Shown here one piece after another: positions 1 through 8,571 of a stretch of DNA of 64,000 nucleotides. The first letter of the stretch is position 1. The number at the start of each line of letters is the position of its first letter. Both the position numbers and the translations under genes were made by a program. The notes beneath the pieces were generated by a model that saw nothing but the letters and a program-made list of their open reading frames with translations, was not told the DNA's origin and searched no databases. The DNA is from Cybelea sp963824595 (GTDB lineage: Bacteria; Vulcanimicrobiota; Vulcanimicrobiia; Vulcanimicrobiales; Vulcanimicrobiaceae), in the NCBI GenBank assembly GCA_963824595.1, contig CAWGPY010000009.1, positions 30,980-94,979 on the forward strand, written 5' to 3'.

Positions 1-152
1 GCCATGGCGCCTTCTTGGATCGCGGCGGCGATCTCCTGCATCCGCTCGTTGCCTGCAGGCTGCGCGAGGACCCAGAAGGTGAGAGCGATGCCGTAGAGCA
101 CGGCGAGGGCGCCGCCGACCAATCCGGCCACAATCGCTGTTTGTGCCGTCAC
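1..152 (-). CDS. hppA: Membrane-bound proton-translocating pyrophosphatase, N-terminal fragment
   Basis: Only the first 50 codons lie in the window; the rest runs off the left edge. The product begins with a GTG start preceded by AAGGA at 6-base spacing. The first residues form a Gly/Ala/Val-rich transmembrane helix (IVAGLVGGALAVLYGIALTF), followed by a loop containing MQEIAAAIQEGAM. That loop is the characteristic region after helix 1 of H+/Na+-pumping inorganic pyrophosphatases, which couple PPi hydrolysis to ion export across the cytoplasmic membrane. The family assignment rests on this one motif and the helix, so the ion specificity cannot be judged. Confidence 0.72.
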   Translation of the reverse strand, partial: MTAQTAIVAGLVGGALAVLYGIALTFWVLAQPAGNERMQEIAAAIQEGAM

Positions 153-260
153 TTGCAATCCTTAAAGAGAAGCGGGCTGGGGGTAAAAATACCGGCCCCG
201 GAGGGCCGACCGGCTTGCCTACTCCGGCCGCGCCCGCAAGTCCTATCGGAGCGGCGGGTC

Positions 261-288
261 GGGGGCCAGGCGAGGGGGGCTGGCCCCC
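261..288 (-). terminator. GC-rich hairpin between hppA and the decayed gene
   Basis: A perfect 9-base stem, GGGGGCCAG at 261-269 and CTGGCCCCC at 280-288, with a 10-base loop. It lies downstream of the leftward pseudogene and upstream of hppA. No T-run follows on either strand, so intrinsic termination is uncertain. Nothing else was recognised in 153-321. Confidence 0.35.
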
Positions 289-321
289 GTTGAGGCGACC
301 AGCCCACTGCCTTGAGTCACC

Positions 322-1143
322 CTAGTGCGGATTCATCGGTTGCTGCTGATACTGGCGATGAGTGCGCACCCAATCGTCAACCCACGTCTTTAAGGCTAAC
401 TGAAGTGCTCCTTGATCGTGCAGATACTGCGGCGCACATTCGAGCGTCGCGTTAAGGTAGGCGTGAAGCCACGCATGGCCGGTGTTCGGGTTGAATACAC
501 CCGTGCCTTCGACTCGGCCTTCGATCTCTGCCCCGCCGCCGGAGTTGTAGATCGACGCCGTATAAGCGGCCATATTCGAAACGATTGAGTTAAGTTGAAT
601 GTTCAATCCGTATTGCGTGCTGCTGCCGAGATTGAGGTTGCCTATGTAGGACTGCGTGTTTTGTTTTGCGGAGTTAAACTGACCGCTTGACAGAAACGTG
701 AAGTTTTTTGGGACGAGACTGTCGCTTTACTGGTACGGAGGCCCCGCCGACGTGACAACGCGAGAGGAGGACATGACGACCAGTCGGCATTGGGCGGGCT
801 TAGGAACGCCTCGAGAGGGCCGGTCGGGGTAGCCAATAGCCGGATGGCTTGTGTGACGCACCCTCCAGATCGATGTGCGCCATGGGACCAACGTTCATCG
901 TATCGCCGAGGTTGCAGGTGTAGATGCTTTCCGATCGCGCTCCGGTCTTCGAGATCGGCAGCCGCGGCAAACGCATCCCCTTGTAAGCCGTGTTTGCGTC
1001 GGTCGCGGCCTGATCCAGGCCGTTACCGTGGTTGCCTTCGCAACGGTTCGGGGAGCGGGTGCGCCGAAGGTCGGCGAGGGAGCGAAGGTAATGCTTACGG
1101 CGGCGAGTGCCGCTACCGGCAAGAGCGTCGAACTGATTTTCAT
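322..1143 (-). pseudogene. Decayed gene for a secreted protein of about 273 residues
   Basis: The start at 1143 has a good ribosome site (AGGAG, 6 bases) and opens with a signal peptide (MKISSTLLPVAALAAVSITF, then cleavage near TFGAPAP). That frame stops at 895. Protein-like sequence continues in a second frame (DTMNVGPMAHIDLEGASHKP, about 840-1040) and then returns to the first frame (AIGYPDRPSRGV, about 840 downward). An in-frame TAA lies at 727-729. Beyond it the same frame stays open to 322 and reads well (KNFTFLSSGQFNSAKQNT ... TQSYIGNLNLG ... WVDDWVRTHRQ). The total, 822 bases, is a multiple of three. I read this as one gene broken by a compensating frameshift pair and one nonsense codon. 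The last 94 codons (606-322, TTG start) could be translated separately. No family was recognised. Confidence 0.5.
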
Positions 1144-1260
1144 GGGTTTCTCCTAATCTCAAGCAAGAAGTGTAGTGTCTTGCACAAGCCTAGGCGACTC
1201 CGCGTTCGTAAACGTGCCAAAAGTCCGCGAAAAACGTGCCGCAACTCGTACCCATTGCGG

Positions 1261-1317
1261 TTGTCCGGGCACTTGTCCGGGTCGAGAAGGATTTGTCCGG
1301 GCCGTGTGCACGGCCAT
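1261..1317. promoter_or_regulatory. Three TTGTCCGGG direct repeats plus a dyad in the divergent intergenic region
   Basis: The 253-base gap between the decayed secreted-protein gene and the rightward flavoprotein holds TTGTCCGGG at 1261-1269, 1273-1281 and 1293-1301. These run into the dyad GGCCGTG-TG-CACGGCC at about 1300-1315. Spacings of 12 and 20 bases suggest clustered regulator sites. No regulator can be named. Confidence 0.4.
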
Positions 1318-1396
1318 CTCGGACGGCGCATGAACGGCGACTACGCACCAACGCAGTAAAAGTGCGGTACTGTTTACAAAATATCCGTAGAACTCC

Positions 1397-2605
1397 ATGA
1401 CGCTACCTGAAACCACCGAGTTCTTGATCGTCGGCTGCGGGCCGGCCGGCGCCACCGCCGCGCGCGAGGCCGCGCGCGCCGGGATCGGTACGCTCGTGCT
1501 GGAGCGCGACGCAACGATCGGCAGCAAGCGCGTCTGCGCCGCCGGACTGCGGCCGGGATTCTGCTCGACGTTCGACCTGCCGCCGGCGCTGATCCACTGC
1601 GACACGCCGCGCCTGGCCCTGTTCGACGCCGACGGCGGCGAGCACGCCGTGGCGTTCGGCCCCGGCCACACCACCACGCGGGAAGAGCTCGACGGCACGA
1701 TGGCGCGGCTGGCGGCGGCGGAAGGCGCGCAGATCCGCACGCGCGCGCTCTTTCGCGAGCTGCGCCGCGAGCCAAGCGGCATCGTGGTGGAGTACGCCGA
1801 CACGGCTGAGGGCGAGCGGCGAACGGTCGCCGCGCGCGCCGTGTTCTTCGCGACCGGTGCGACGGCGCGCCTCGACGAGCCGGCGTTCGGGCGCGTCGCG
1901 ATGGAGCGCTGGCGCGACGGCTTGATGACCACGCTGCAGTACCGCGTGTACCTCGAGCGGCCCGCGGCGGCGATCGCGTATCGCACGATGGAGCTGCACT
2001 ACTACACCGGGCGCGACGGCCGGCAGATCATCGGCTGGATGTTCCCCAAACGCGATCACCTGGCGATCGGCCTGGGCGTGATTGGCAAGATGGCCGGCGA
2101 GCTGCTGCGCGCGGAGCTCGACGCGTTCACGCAGCGCGTGCGCGCGCGGCTCTATCCGCGCGGCGGCGTTCGCGCGGTCAAGACCGAGGGCCACCTGCTC
2201 TACGGCGGCATGCCGCGGCCGAGCGTCGCCGACGGCGCGGTGACGGTGGGCGGCACCGCGGCGGGCATGGTCGACGCGACCAACGGCGAGGGAATCTTCG
2301 AAGCCGCGATGAGCGGGCGGTTCGCGGCCGAGTCGGTGACGCGCGAACGAAACGATCCGCGCCGCGCGGCCGCCCGCTACGCGTCGTTGATTGACGCACG
2401 CTTTCGCCGCCGCCTGGGCCACCGCGTGCGCCTGATGCGCTATCTCGAGCAGCGGCCGACGCGATTTGCGAAACTGTTCGCGCAGCTCTCCGGCGCGCCG
2501 CGGCTCGCCGAGGTGCTCTTGAGGGAAGACCACGAGCGCTCGATCGGCGACCGCCTCTATCTGTATCGAGAGGCGCTGCGTTTCGGGCTTCGCACGGTGC
2601 GCTAA
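1397..2605 (+). CDS. FAD-dependent oxidoreductase, geranylgeranyl reductase family
   Basis: A 402-residue flavoprotein. The N-terminal dinucleotide-binding fold carries GCGPAG at residues 13-18 and ends its second strand with VLERD. A second FAD contact is the segment near residue 295 (AAGMVDATNGEGIFEA), the typical GD-type motif of geranylgeranyl/digeranylgeranyl reductases (ChlP/BchP and archaeal GGR relatives). The family reduces isoprenoid double bonds in quinone, chlorophyll or lipid side chains. The length fits the family and no signal peptide is present, so it acts in the cytoplasm or at the inner membrane face. The substrate is unknown: no isoprenoid or photosynthesis genes lie nearby. 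It converges on the next leftward gene with an 8-base gap. Confidence 0.75.
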   Translation: MTLPETTEFLIVGCGPAGATAAREAARAGIGTLVLERDATIGSKRVCAAGLRPGFCSTFDLPPALIHCDTPRLALFDADGGEHAVAFGPGHTTTREELDGTMARLAAAEGAQIRTRALFRELRREPSGIVVEYADTAEGERRTVAARAVFFATGATARLDEPAFGRVAMERWRDGLMTTLQYRVYLERPAAAIAYRTMELHYYTGRDGRQIIGWMFPKRDHLAIGLGVIGKMAGELLRAELDAFTQRVRARLYPRGGVRAVKTEGHLLYGGMPRPSVADGAVTVGGTAAGMVDATNGEGIFEAAMSGRFAAESVTRERNDPRRAAARYASLIDARFRRRLGHRVRLMRYLEQRPTRFAKLFAQLSGAPRLAEVLLREDHERSIGDRLYLYREALRFGLRTVR

Positions 2606-2613
2606 GCCGCGCG

Positions 2614-2895
2614 TCAGCCCGGCGTTTGCGCGTCGTCGGCTGCGTCTTCGATCTCGACGGCTGCCTGTTCGTGAACGAACTCGATCGCCTCGACGGCTTC
2701 GGCACTCGGGATGGCCACGACGCGCTCCTCGGTCGTGCCCGACGTCGGGTTCACGTCGTACCACTGGATCGCATACGGCGCGTTGACGCCGATCTGGGCT
2801 GCGAAGCCGGTGATGAGTTTGCCCTGCAGCGTGCGGCCGCCGAGCGTCACTCGCACGTTGCCGTCTGCATAGCTCTGTAGCTCCTCGTCTGTCAT
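2614..2895 (-). CDS. Small acidic protein of unknown function
   Basis: A 93-residue protein starting MTDEELQSYADGNVRVTLGG. An upstream in-frame ATG (3006) exists, but the preceding 37 residues are Arg/Ala-rich and overlap the neighbouring promoter region, so the start at 2895 is preferred. The first half looks like a small beta domain (GNVRVTLGGRTLQGKLITGF); the last 30 residues are acidic (EQAAVEIEDAADDAQTPG). It has no signal peptide or membrane segment. I do not recognise the family. Confidence 0.6.
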   Translation of the reverse strand: MTDEELQSYADGNVRVTLGGRTLQGKLITGFAAQIGVNAPYAIQWYDVNPTSGTTEERVVAIPSAEAVEAIEFVHEQAAVEIEDAADDAQTPG

Positions 2896-2996
2896 GTTAC
2901 ATTCATACCCTAAAGAGCTGACGAGCCCTAGTGAAGGCGCCGTTCTAGAGGCCGCCAGGGCAGGTCGGTATGCTCGGCGGCCGGAATCGCCGTACC

Positions 2997-3719
2997 ATGA
3001 AATCATTAGCGTATCGTACGTCCCTGGTGCTGGGCGTGGTGCTCGCGACGCTGGGCGCGATGCCGCCCATGTCGCCGACCGCGTCGCCCGCGCCGACCGC
3101 GGCTCCGCCGGCGAGCCCGTCGGAGGCGCAGTTCGTGAGCGCGGCCACCGCGGATCTCGGCAGCCGTTTCGCGACGACGCAACAGGCTTCGGCGGCGGGG
3201 TACTTCCAGTTCACCACCGAGGATCAGACCGGCGCGATCAGCTGGGTGAACACGAAGTATTGGCAGAGCGATCCGCAGCATCCGAGCCAGCTGTGGTACG
3301 ACGCCAACGGGCGTCTGATCGGCGCGGATTTTTCGGTGCTGCAAAGCAACTCGCCCAAAGCCCCGAACGTGTGGGGCGTGTCGGCGTCGCGCTTTCTCGA
3401 CTTCTCGCCGGGCCACGTGCACTTCGGCATCAAGACGCCGTCGGGCGTGCAGTTCGGCGAAGCCGGAAGCAAGACGATGGCAAAAGTCGGCGGCTCGGTC
3501 GCCAATCCGACCGCGGCCGACGTGGTGAAGATCAGCAAGCTCGACCGCTGGAAAGTGCTCAAACTCCCGAAGCCCAAGAGCGTGGCGGACGTCGCGTTCG
3601 TCTTCGAGTTCCCGGCGATCTGGGATCTCCAGGTTTGGCTCGTTCCGAACCCGCTCGGTGCGTTCGCGGAACACAATCCCAACGTGGTTCCGACGGCGAA
3701 CGCAAAAAACCAGGACTAA
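2997..3719 (+). CDS. Secreted protein of unknown function
   Basis: 240 residues from the ATG at 2997 (MKSLAYRTSLVLGVVLATLG), which gives a clean signal peptide. A short Pro/Ala/Thr linker (TASPAPTAAPPASPS) follows and suggests export and a flexible tether. The mature part has conserved-looking aromatic and His segments (GYFQFTTEDQTGAISWVN, FSPGHVHFGIKTPSGVQFG, FEFPAIWDLQVWLVPNPLG). No enzyme motif was identified. It precedes the phosphoesterase genes by about 150 bases on the same strand; co-transcription is possible but not shown. Confidence 0.65.
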   Translation: MKSLAYRTSLVLGVVLATLGAMPPMSPTASPAPTAAPPASPSEAQFVSAATADLGSRFATTQQASAAGYFQFTTEDQTGAISWVNTKYWQSDPQHPSQLWYDANGRLIGADFSVLQSNSPKAPNVWGVSASRFLDFSPGHVHFGIKTPSGVQFGEAGSKTMAKVGGSVANPTAADVVKISKLDRWKVLKLPKPKSVADVAFVFEFPAIWDLQVWLVPNPLGAFAEHNPNVVPTANAKNQD

Positions 3720-3834
3720 CGTGCGCGCCGGCCGCGGCGCTCGTATCCGGCCGCCGGCGCCGAGCGTCTGCGCCGACGAAGGCATCTCGGTGCGCTAACC
3801 GGCCCGGCGTCTCGGACGCTTGCTTTCGCATGAG

Positions 3835-3860
3835 GGCCCCGACGCTTCGGCGAAGGGGCC
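3835..3860 (+). promoter_or_regulatory. Hairpin overlapping the ribosome site of the first phosphoesterase
   Basis: GGCCCC at 3835-3840 pairs with GGGGCC at 3855-3860. The Shine-Dalgarno-like AAGGGG (3853-3858) of the gene starting at 3868 lies in the second arm, so folding would hide it. This is a possible translational control element; no ligand class is recognised. Confidence 0.3.
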
Positions 3861-3867
3861 TTGCGCT

Positions 3868-5238
3868 ATGAACCCGTTGCGTTTGCGACGTCATGCGTTC
3901 TGCGTGGCCGCATCCGCGTTCGCGCTCGCGAGTTGCGCACCGAGCTCGCTGCCCTACATGCAGAGCGGCGCGGCGCTGCGCGCGCTCAACTCCACCGGCG
4001 CGGGCAAGATCAAACACGTCGTCTTCATCGTTCAGGAGAACCGGAGCTTCGATAACCTGTTTCAGGGCTATCCGGGCGCCGATACCGTTGCCGAGGGCAA
4101 AGACAGCAACGGCGACACGATCAAGCTGCGGCCCTCGGGCCTGGGCGCCGACTACACGATCGATCACTCCGCCCAGGCCATGTTCGCCGCGTGCAACGGA
4201 ACCGGCAAGCTGCCCGGAACGAAGTGCCGGATGAACGGCTTCAATCACGAGTTCACGTTCCACAACCCGCCGAGCCTCACGCACCCGCAGTACGTGTACG
4301 TTCCGCATAAGGACTCGAAGCCGTACTTCGACATGGCGCACCAGTGGGTGGTGTCGGATCGCACGTTTCAGTCGCAGGTGGACGAGAGCTTCACGGCCCA
4401 TCAGTACATCATCGCCGCGCAGGCGGCATCGTCGGTGGACCTGCCCAACGGCGCGTGGGGGTGCCAGGGCGGAACGGGCGATACCGTCGCCACGATCACG
4501 AAAAAGCGTTACCCGGGCGGCAAGCCCGAACAGGCGTGCTTCGATTACCAGACGCTGGGCGACGAGCTCGACAAGGCCGGCCTCTCGTGGAAGTTCTACG
4601 CGAGTGCGTACGGGAGCCGGGCCAGCGGCGACGGCGCCGAGTGGTCGGGCTATCAGGCCGTGCGCCACATCTACCAAGGCCCGCAGTGGACGAAGAACGT
4701 CATCTCGCCGAATTGGAAATTCATCAAGGACGTGCGCGCCGGCGAGCTGGCGAACTTCACCTGGATCACGCCGGTGTGCGACGACTCCGATCACGTGAAC
4801 TGCCCGGGAGGCTACGGGCCGTCGTGGGTGGCGGCGCTGGTCAACACCGTGGGCAAGAGCAAGTTCTGGGACTCGACCGCGATCTTCGTGATCTGGGACG
4901 ACTGGGGCGGCACCTACGACCACGTCCCGCCGCCGTACAAGGACTACGACGGCGTGGGTTTCCGCGTGCCGCTGCTGGCGATCTCGCCGTATGCCAAGCA
5001 AAACTACGTGTCGCACGTGGAGTACGAGACGACCAGCGTGCTGCGTTTCGCCGAGGATCTTTACGGCCTGAGCCAGCTCGCGGCCGCCGACGAGCGCGCG
5101 ACGTCGCCGGCGCAGGATTGTTTCGACTTCTCGCAGCGCCCGCGGGCGTTCGTGCCGATCGCGGCGCCGCTGCCGCCGAAATTCTTCATGCAACAGTACC
5201 GCGACGAGGCCAACTACTTCGCTCCAGACTACGAGTAA
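3868..5238 (+). CDS. Lipoprotein phosphoesterase, phospholipase C/acid phosphatase family (copy 1)
   Basis: 456 residues. An N-terminal lipoprotein signal (FALASC, lipid Cys23) would anchor it outside the cytoplasmic membrane. The catalytic domain is of the phosphoesterase family that includes bacterial phospholipase C and AcpA acid phosphatases: ENRSFDN at residues 57-63 (metal ligands Glu/Asn by family knowledge), FTWITPVCDDSDH in the middle, and WDDWGGTYDHVPPP, whose Asp pair and His complete the metal site. Such enzymes release phosphate or phospho-head groups from extracellular phosphoesters. The ATG at 3868 is chosen because the signal peptide begins there. Its twin follows after 16 bases and is closely similar over its whole length, so this is a recent tandem duplication. 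A role in phosphate scavenging with pstSCAB (25 kb) is inferred. Confidence 0.85.
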   Translation: MNPLRLRRHAFCVAASAFALASCAPSSLPYMQSGAALRALNSTGAGKIKHVVFIVQENRSFDNLFQGYPGADTVAEGKDSNGDTIKLRPSGLGADYTIDHSAQAMFAACNGTGKLPGTKCRMNGFNHEFTFHNPPSLTHPQYVYVPHKDSKPYFDMAHQWVVSDRTFQSQVDESFTAHQYIIAAQAASSVDLPNGAWGCQGGTGDTVATITKKRYPGGKPEQACFDYQTLGDELDKAGLSWKFYASAYGSRASGDGAEWSGYQAVRHIYQGPQWTKNVISPNWKFIKDVRAGELANFTWITPVCDDSDHVNCPGGYGPSWVAALVNTVGKSKFWDSTAIFVIWDDWGGTYDHVPPPYKDYDGVGFRVPLLAISPYAKQNYVSHVEYETTSVLRFAEDLYGLSQLAAADERATSPAQDCFDFSQRPRAFVPIAAPLPPKFFMQQYRDEANYFAPDYE

Positions 5239-5254
5239 CGAAAGGAACCCCACG

Positions 5255-6622
5255 ATGACTCCGTTGCGTTTGGGACGCCGCGCCACGTGCGCGGCCGCAG
5301 CGATCTCGATGCTTGCGGGCTGCGCGCAAGGCACGATGCCATACATGCAGGGCGGCGCGCCGCTGCGCGCCTTGAACGCCACCGGCGCCGGAAAGATCAC
5401 GCACGTGGTGTACGTCGTGCAGGAGAACCGGAGCTTCGACAACCTGTTCCAGGGCTATCCGGGCGCGGACACGGTCTCGAGCGGCAAGGACTCGCACGGC
5501 AACACGATCGCGCTGAAGCCCGCGAGCCTGAGCGCCTACTACGTGATCGATCACTCCGCGGCGGCCATGTTCGCCGCATGCGACGGCACCGGCAAGCTGC
5601 CGGGAACGAAGTGCCGCATGGACGGATTCGACAACGAAGAGGCGTTCGACTATCCGCCGAGCCTGAAGCATCCGCAATACGTCTACGTGCCGCACAGCGA
5701 GTCGAAGCCGTATTTCGACATGGCGAACGAATGGGTGGTCGCCGACCGCATGTTCCAGTCGCAGCTGGACGAGAGCTTCGTCGCGCACCAGTACGTGATC
5801 GCCGCGCAGGCCGACCGCGCCGTGGATCTGCCGTACGGCCAGTGGGGCTGCGGCGGCGGCAAATACGACGTCGTTCCGACGCTCACCAAACAGCGCACGT
5901 ACGGTACGCCGGAGCCGGCCTGTTTCGATTACCAGACGCTGGCCGACGAGCTCGACTCGGCCGGCCTTTCATGGAAGTTCTACGCGAGCACCTACGGCAG
6001 CGGGGCGAGCGGCGATGGCGCGGAGTGGTCGGGCTTTCAGGCCGTGAAGCACATCTACGAGGGGCCGGACTGGCACAAGAACGTGATCTCGCCGAACTGG
6101 AAGTTCATCACCGACGTGCGCGCCGGGAAGCTGGCGAACTTCACGTGGATCACGCCGGTGTGCGACGACTCCGATCACGTGAACTGCCCCGGTGGGTACG
6201 GGCCGTCGTGGGTGTCGGCGCTGGTGAACACCGTCGGCAAGAGCAAGTTCTGGGATTCGACCGCGATCTTCGTGCAGTGGGACGACTGGGGCGGAACCTA
6301 CGACCACGTTCCGCCGCCGTACCGCAACTTCGACAGCCTCGGCTTCCGCGTGCCGCTGCTCGTGATCTCGCCATACGCGAAGCAGAACTACGTGTCGCAC
6401 GTGCAGTACGAGACGGCGAGCGTGCTGCGCTACGCCGAGGATCTCTACGGCCTGGGCCAGCTCGCGGCGGCCGACCGGCGGGCCGCGTCGCCGGCGTCGG
6501 ATTGTCTGGACTTCACGCGGCAGCCGCGAAAGTTCGTGGAGATCCAGGCGCCGTATGGGCCGAAGTTCTTCATGCACCAGTACGGGGGAGGGGCGAATTA
6601 CTTCGCGCCCGATTACGAGTAG
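5255..6622 (+). CDS. Lipoprotein phosphoesterase, phospholipase C/acid phosphatase family (copy 2)
   Basis: 455 residues with lipobox MLAGC (Cys23). It keeps every motif of copy 1: ENRSFDN, FTWITPVCDDSDH and WDDWGGTYDHVPPP. Changes between the copies are scattered, for example SAYYVIDHS for ADYTIDHS, with no indel of note except around residues 200-215. The ATG has AAAGGA 8 bases upstream. The 16-base gap to copy 1 suggests one transcript. The stop is 3 bases from the stop of the convergent third family member, so the two transcripts must overlap or share a terminator region. Confidence 0.85.
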   Translation: MTPLRLGRRATCAAAAISMLAGCAQGTMPYMQGGAPLRALNATGAGKITHVVYVVQENRSFDNLFQGYPGADTVSSGKDSHGNTIALKPASLSAYYVIDHSAAAMFAACDGTGKLPGTKCRMDGFDNEEAFDYPPSLKHPQYVYVPHSESKPYFDMANEWVVADRMFQSQLDESFVAHQYVIAAQADRAVDLPYGQWGCGGGKYDVVPTLTKQRTYGTPEPACFDYQTLADELDSAGLSWKFYASTYGSGASGDGAEWSGFQAVKHIYEGPDWHKNVISPNWKFITDVRAGKLANFTWITPVCDDSDHVNCPGGYGPSWVSALVNTVGKSKFWDSTAIFVQWDDWGGTYDHVPPPYRNFDSLGFRVPLLVISPYAKQNYVSHVQYETASVLRYAEDLYGLGQLAAADRRAASPASDCLDFTRQPRKFVEIQAPYGPKFFMHQYGGGANYFAPDYE

Positions 6623-6625
6623 GGC

Positions 6626-8068
6626 TTACTCCGTATCCACGGGCAGGCCCGACGGCTTCGTATGCAGGAAATACTGCTTGGAGTAGCGCGCCGTAATGGG
6701 TGTGAACGCTCGCGGCGACTGCCCGAGGTCGAACATGTCGGCCATGCTGGTGCAAGTGGAGTCGGTCGTGCCGAGACGTCCGAGGCTCCAGTCATCCTCG
6801 ATAAAGCGGAGGATGCTGCCGAAACTGTAGATCGTGTGCGACACGTAGCCGCCCTTGCTGCCGGTGCCGACCGGCACGTAAGGCGAGACCACGAGCATCG
6901 CGACGCGGAATCCCGGGCCGCCCTGCTTGTCCCGCGGCAGCGGCGGCCGGACGGGATCGTAGAAACCGCCCCAGTCGTCCCACACGATGATAACCGCGGT
7001 CGAGTCCCAATACGAGCTTTGGCCGATCGCGTTGACGACGGAGGCGACCCACGACGGGCCGGTGTCGCGCGCCGCGTAGCCGGGGTGGTCGGAGTTTCGC
7101 GCGTCGGGAATCACCCACGACATCGCGGGCAGCGTGCCGTTGGTGATGTCGGTGAAGATTGACGTCTCCGGCGAGGCGATGTGGCCGTCGGTCCACTCGG
7201 GGCCGTAGCGCACCGGCGCGATGACGTCGAAGGCGTTCCAGAGGCCGTTCGGCGCTTTCTTTTCGAACGGCGGCGTGTAGTACTTCCACGACACGCCCTT
7301 GGCATCGAGCAAGTCGCGCAGCGTTTGATAGCCGTTCGAACCGTAGTTCGGAAAGGCGTTGGAGCACGGGAACGGTCCCGCATTGCGTTCGTACTTCAGC
7401 TTCGTGGTGATCAGGCTCGTCACGGCGCCGCCGTTGGCGTCGCAGCCCCAGGCCTCCGGCGACGAGGGCGAGTCAACCAGGCTGGCTTTCGCGCTGACGA
7501 ACGTGCCGCCTCGAATTAGATCTTGATGGGCCGTGAAGCTCTCGCTGCCCTGAGTTTGAAACATCTCGTCGGCGATGCCCCATTGCGAGGCAATCGACCA
7601 ATACGGCTTTATCTGCGTCGGGTTGACGTATTCGTACGGGGCGTCGCCCTCGAGCGTGCCCTTCGACGACTTGACGAGATTGAAACCGTCCATGTCGCCG
7701 TTCTGATAGGCGGTGATAAACGAGGGGTAGATATGCGACAGATTGCCGTCGTCCTTGCGCTCGAGCTTGTTCACCTTGAGCGTGATCTTCGTTTTAACGT
7801 AGGAGCTGCCGCTCTTGATCAGCTCGTAGCCGGTAGTCGAACCCGTGACGCCGGGGAACGTGGCGAAGAAGTCGTTGAAGGTGCGGTTCTCCTGAATCAT
7901 CAGCACGACGTGCTGGATCGGCGAACTGCCGGAATGATGCTTCTTGTGCGGCAGCGACGAGGCGTCGCCGGTCCCCGCCGGCGTGACGCCGCCGCTACCC
8001 CCGCACGCGCAGAGCGCGAAGCTCGCCGCCAGTGCGCTTGCCATACAGCGTGCTCCAACCGCCGTCAT
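6626..8068 (-). CDS. Lipoprotein phosphoesterase, phospholipase C/acid phosphatase family (divergent copy 3)
   Basis: 480 residues, exported through a signal ending ALCAC. The core motifs remain: IQENRTFNDFFATFPGV (ENRTFN in place of ENRSFD), SDHPGY and WDDWGGFYDPVRPP, where the His of the tandem pair's YDHVPPP is replaced by Pro. It is longer than copies 1-2 between the first motif and the middle, with a Lys-rich insert (KTKITLKVNKLERKDDGN). The substrate range may therefore differ. It is transcribed toward copies 1-2, so the three form a local family of different ages. Confidence 0.82.
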   Translation of the reverse strand: MTAVGARCMASALAASFALCACGGSGGVTPAGTGDASSLPHKKHHSGSSPIQHVVLMIQENRTFNDFFATFPGVTGSTTGYELIKSGSSYVKTKITLKVNKLERKDDGNLSHIYPSFITAYQNGDMDGFNLVKSSKGTLEGDAPYEYVNPTQIKPYWSIASQWGIADEMFQTQGSESFTAHQDLIRGGTFVSAKASLVDSPSSPEAWGCDANGGAVTSLITTKLKYERNAGPFPCSNAFPNYGSNGYQTLRDLLDAKGVSWKYYTPPFEKKAPNGLWNAFDVIAPVRYGPEWTDGHIASPETSIFTDITNGTLPAMSWVIPDARNSDHPGYAARDTGPSWVASVVNAIGQSSYWDSTAVIIVWDDWGGFYDPVRPPLPRDKQGGPGFRVAMLVVSPYVPVGTGSKGGYVSHTIYSFGSILRFIEDDWSLGRLGTTDSTCTSMADMFDLGQSPRAFTPITARYSKQYFLHTKPSGLPVDTE

Positions 8069-8262
8069 GCCCCGCTATTCGCCGTCCATGGGAGCGACCG
8101 CTTTTTGTGCCCGGTGGCAGGCCGCTCGAATCGGGGAGACGAGCAGGCGCACTGGACCCTGCGCCGAGGGGCTTAGGTCACTAGTTATAAGGCCGTCGGG
8201 GCGTTATACTGCTACGTACGCTCAGAACGCCGCTCTATCGCTAGAGCTGGGAGGTTGCACCT

Positions 8263-8571
8263 TTGAAGTACATGCTGACGTGGACGGAACGCTCTCAAGG
8301 CTCGCCGATGGAGTACGAGAACGCGCAAAAGAGAATCCTCGAGGTCTTCACGCAATGGAAGGCGCCCGGCAATTTCAAGATCGAGTTGTTCGTGATTCGC
8401 GTGGGCGACTGGGGCGGCTACATGCTGCTGGATTGCGACGATCCGACGGCCGTTCACAAGTTCTGCTCGATGCTTCCCGCCTTCGTGTTCGAGGCGCGGC
8501 CCGTCATTCCAATCGACGACGCGGTCCGAGTCGAGCTCGAGGCGATCTCCTTCCGCGACGGGCTGAGTTAG
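8263..8571 (+). CDS. DUF3303 family protein
   Basis: 102 residues starting at TTG (8263), chosen because GGGAGG lies 8 bases upstream. The beginning MKYMLTWTERSQGSPMEYENAQ and the later VGDWGGYMLLDCDDPTAVHKF ... FEARPVIPIDDA match the pattern of DUF3303, small cytoplasmic alpha/beta ferredoxin-like proteins of unknown role. A TATACT hexamer at 8205-8210 could be its -10 box. Its last 4 bases overlap the end of the convergent regulator gene. Confidence 0.7.
   Translation: MKYMLTWTERSQGSPMEYENAQKRILEVFTQWKAPGNFKIELFVIRVGDWGGYMLLDCDDPTAVHKFCSMLPAFVFEARPVIPIDDAVRVELEAISFRDGLS

Noticed and set aside
3559..5442. A 627-codon leftward frame opposite the first phosphoesterase
   Set aside because: Composition is that of an antisense shadow; the plus strand has lipobox and catalytic motifs.
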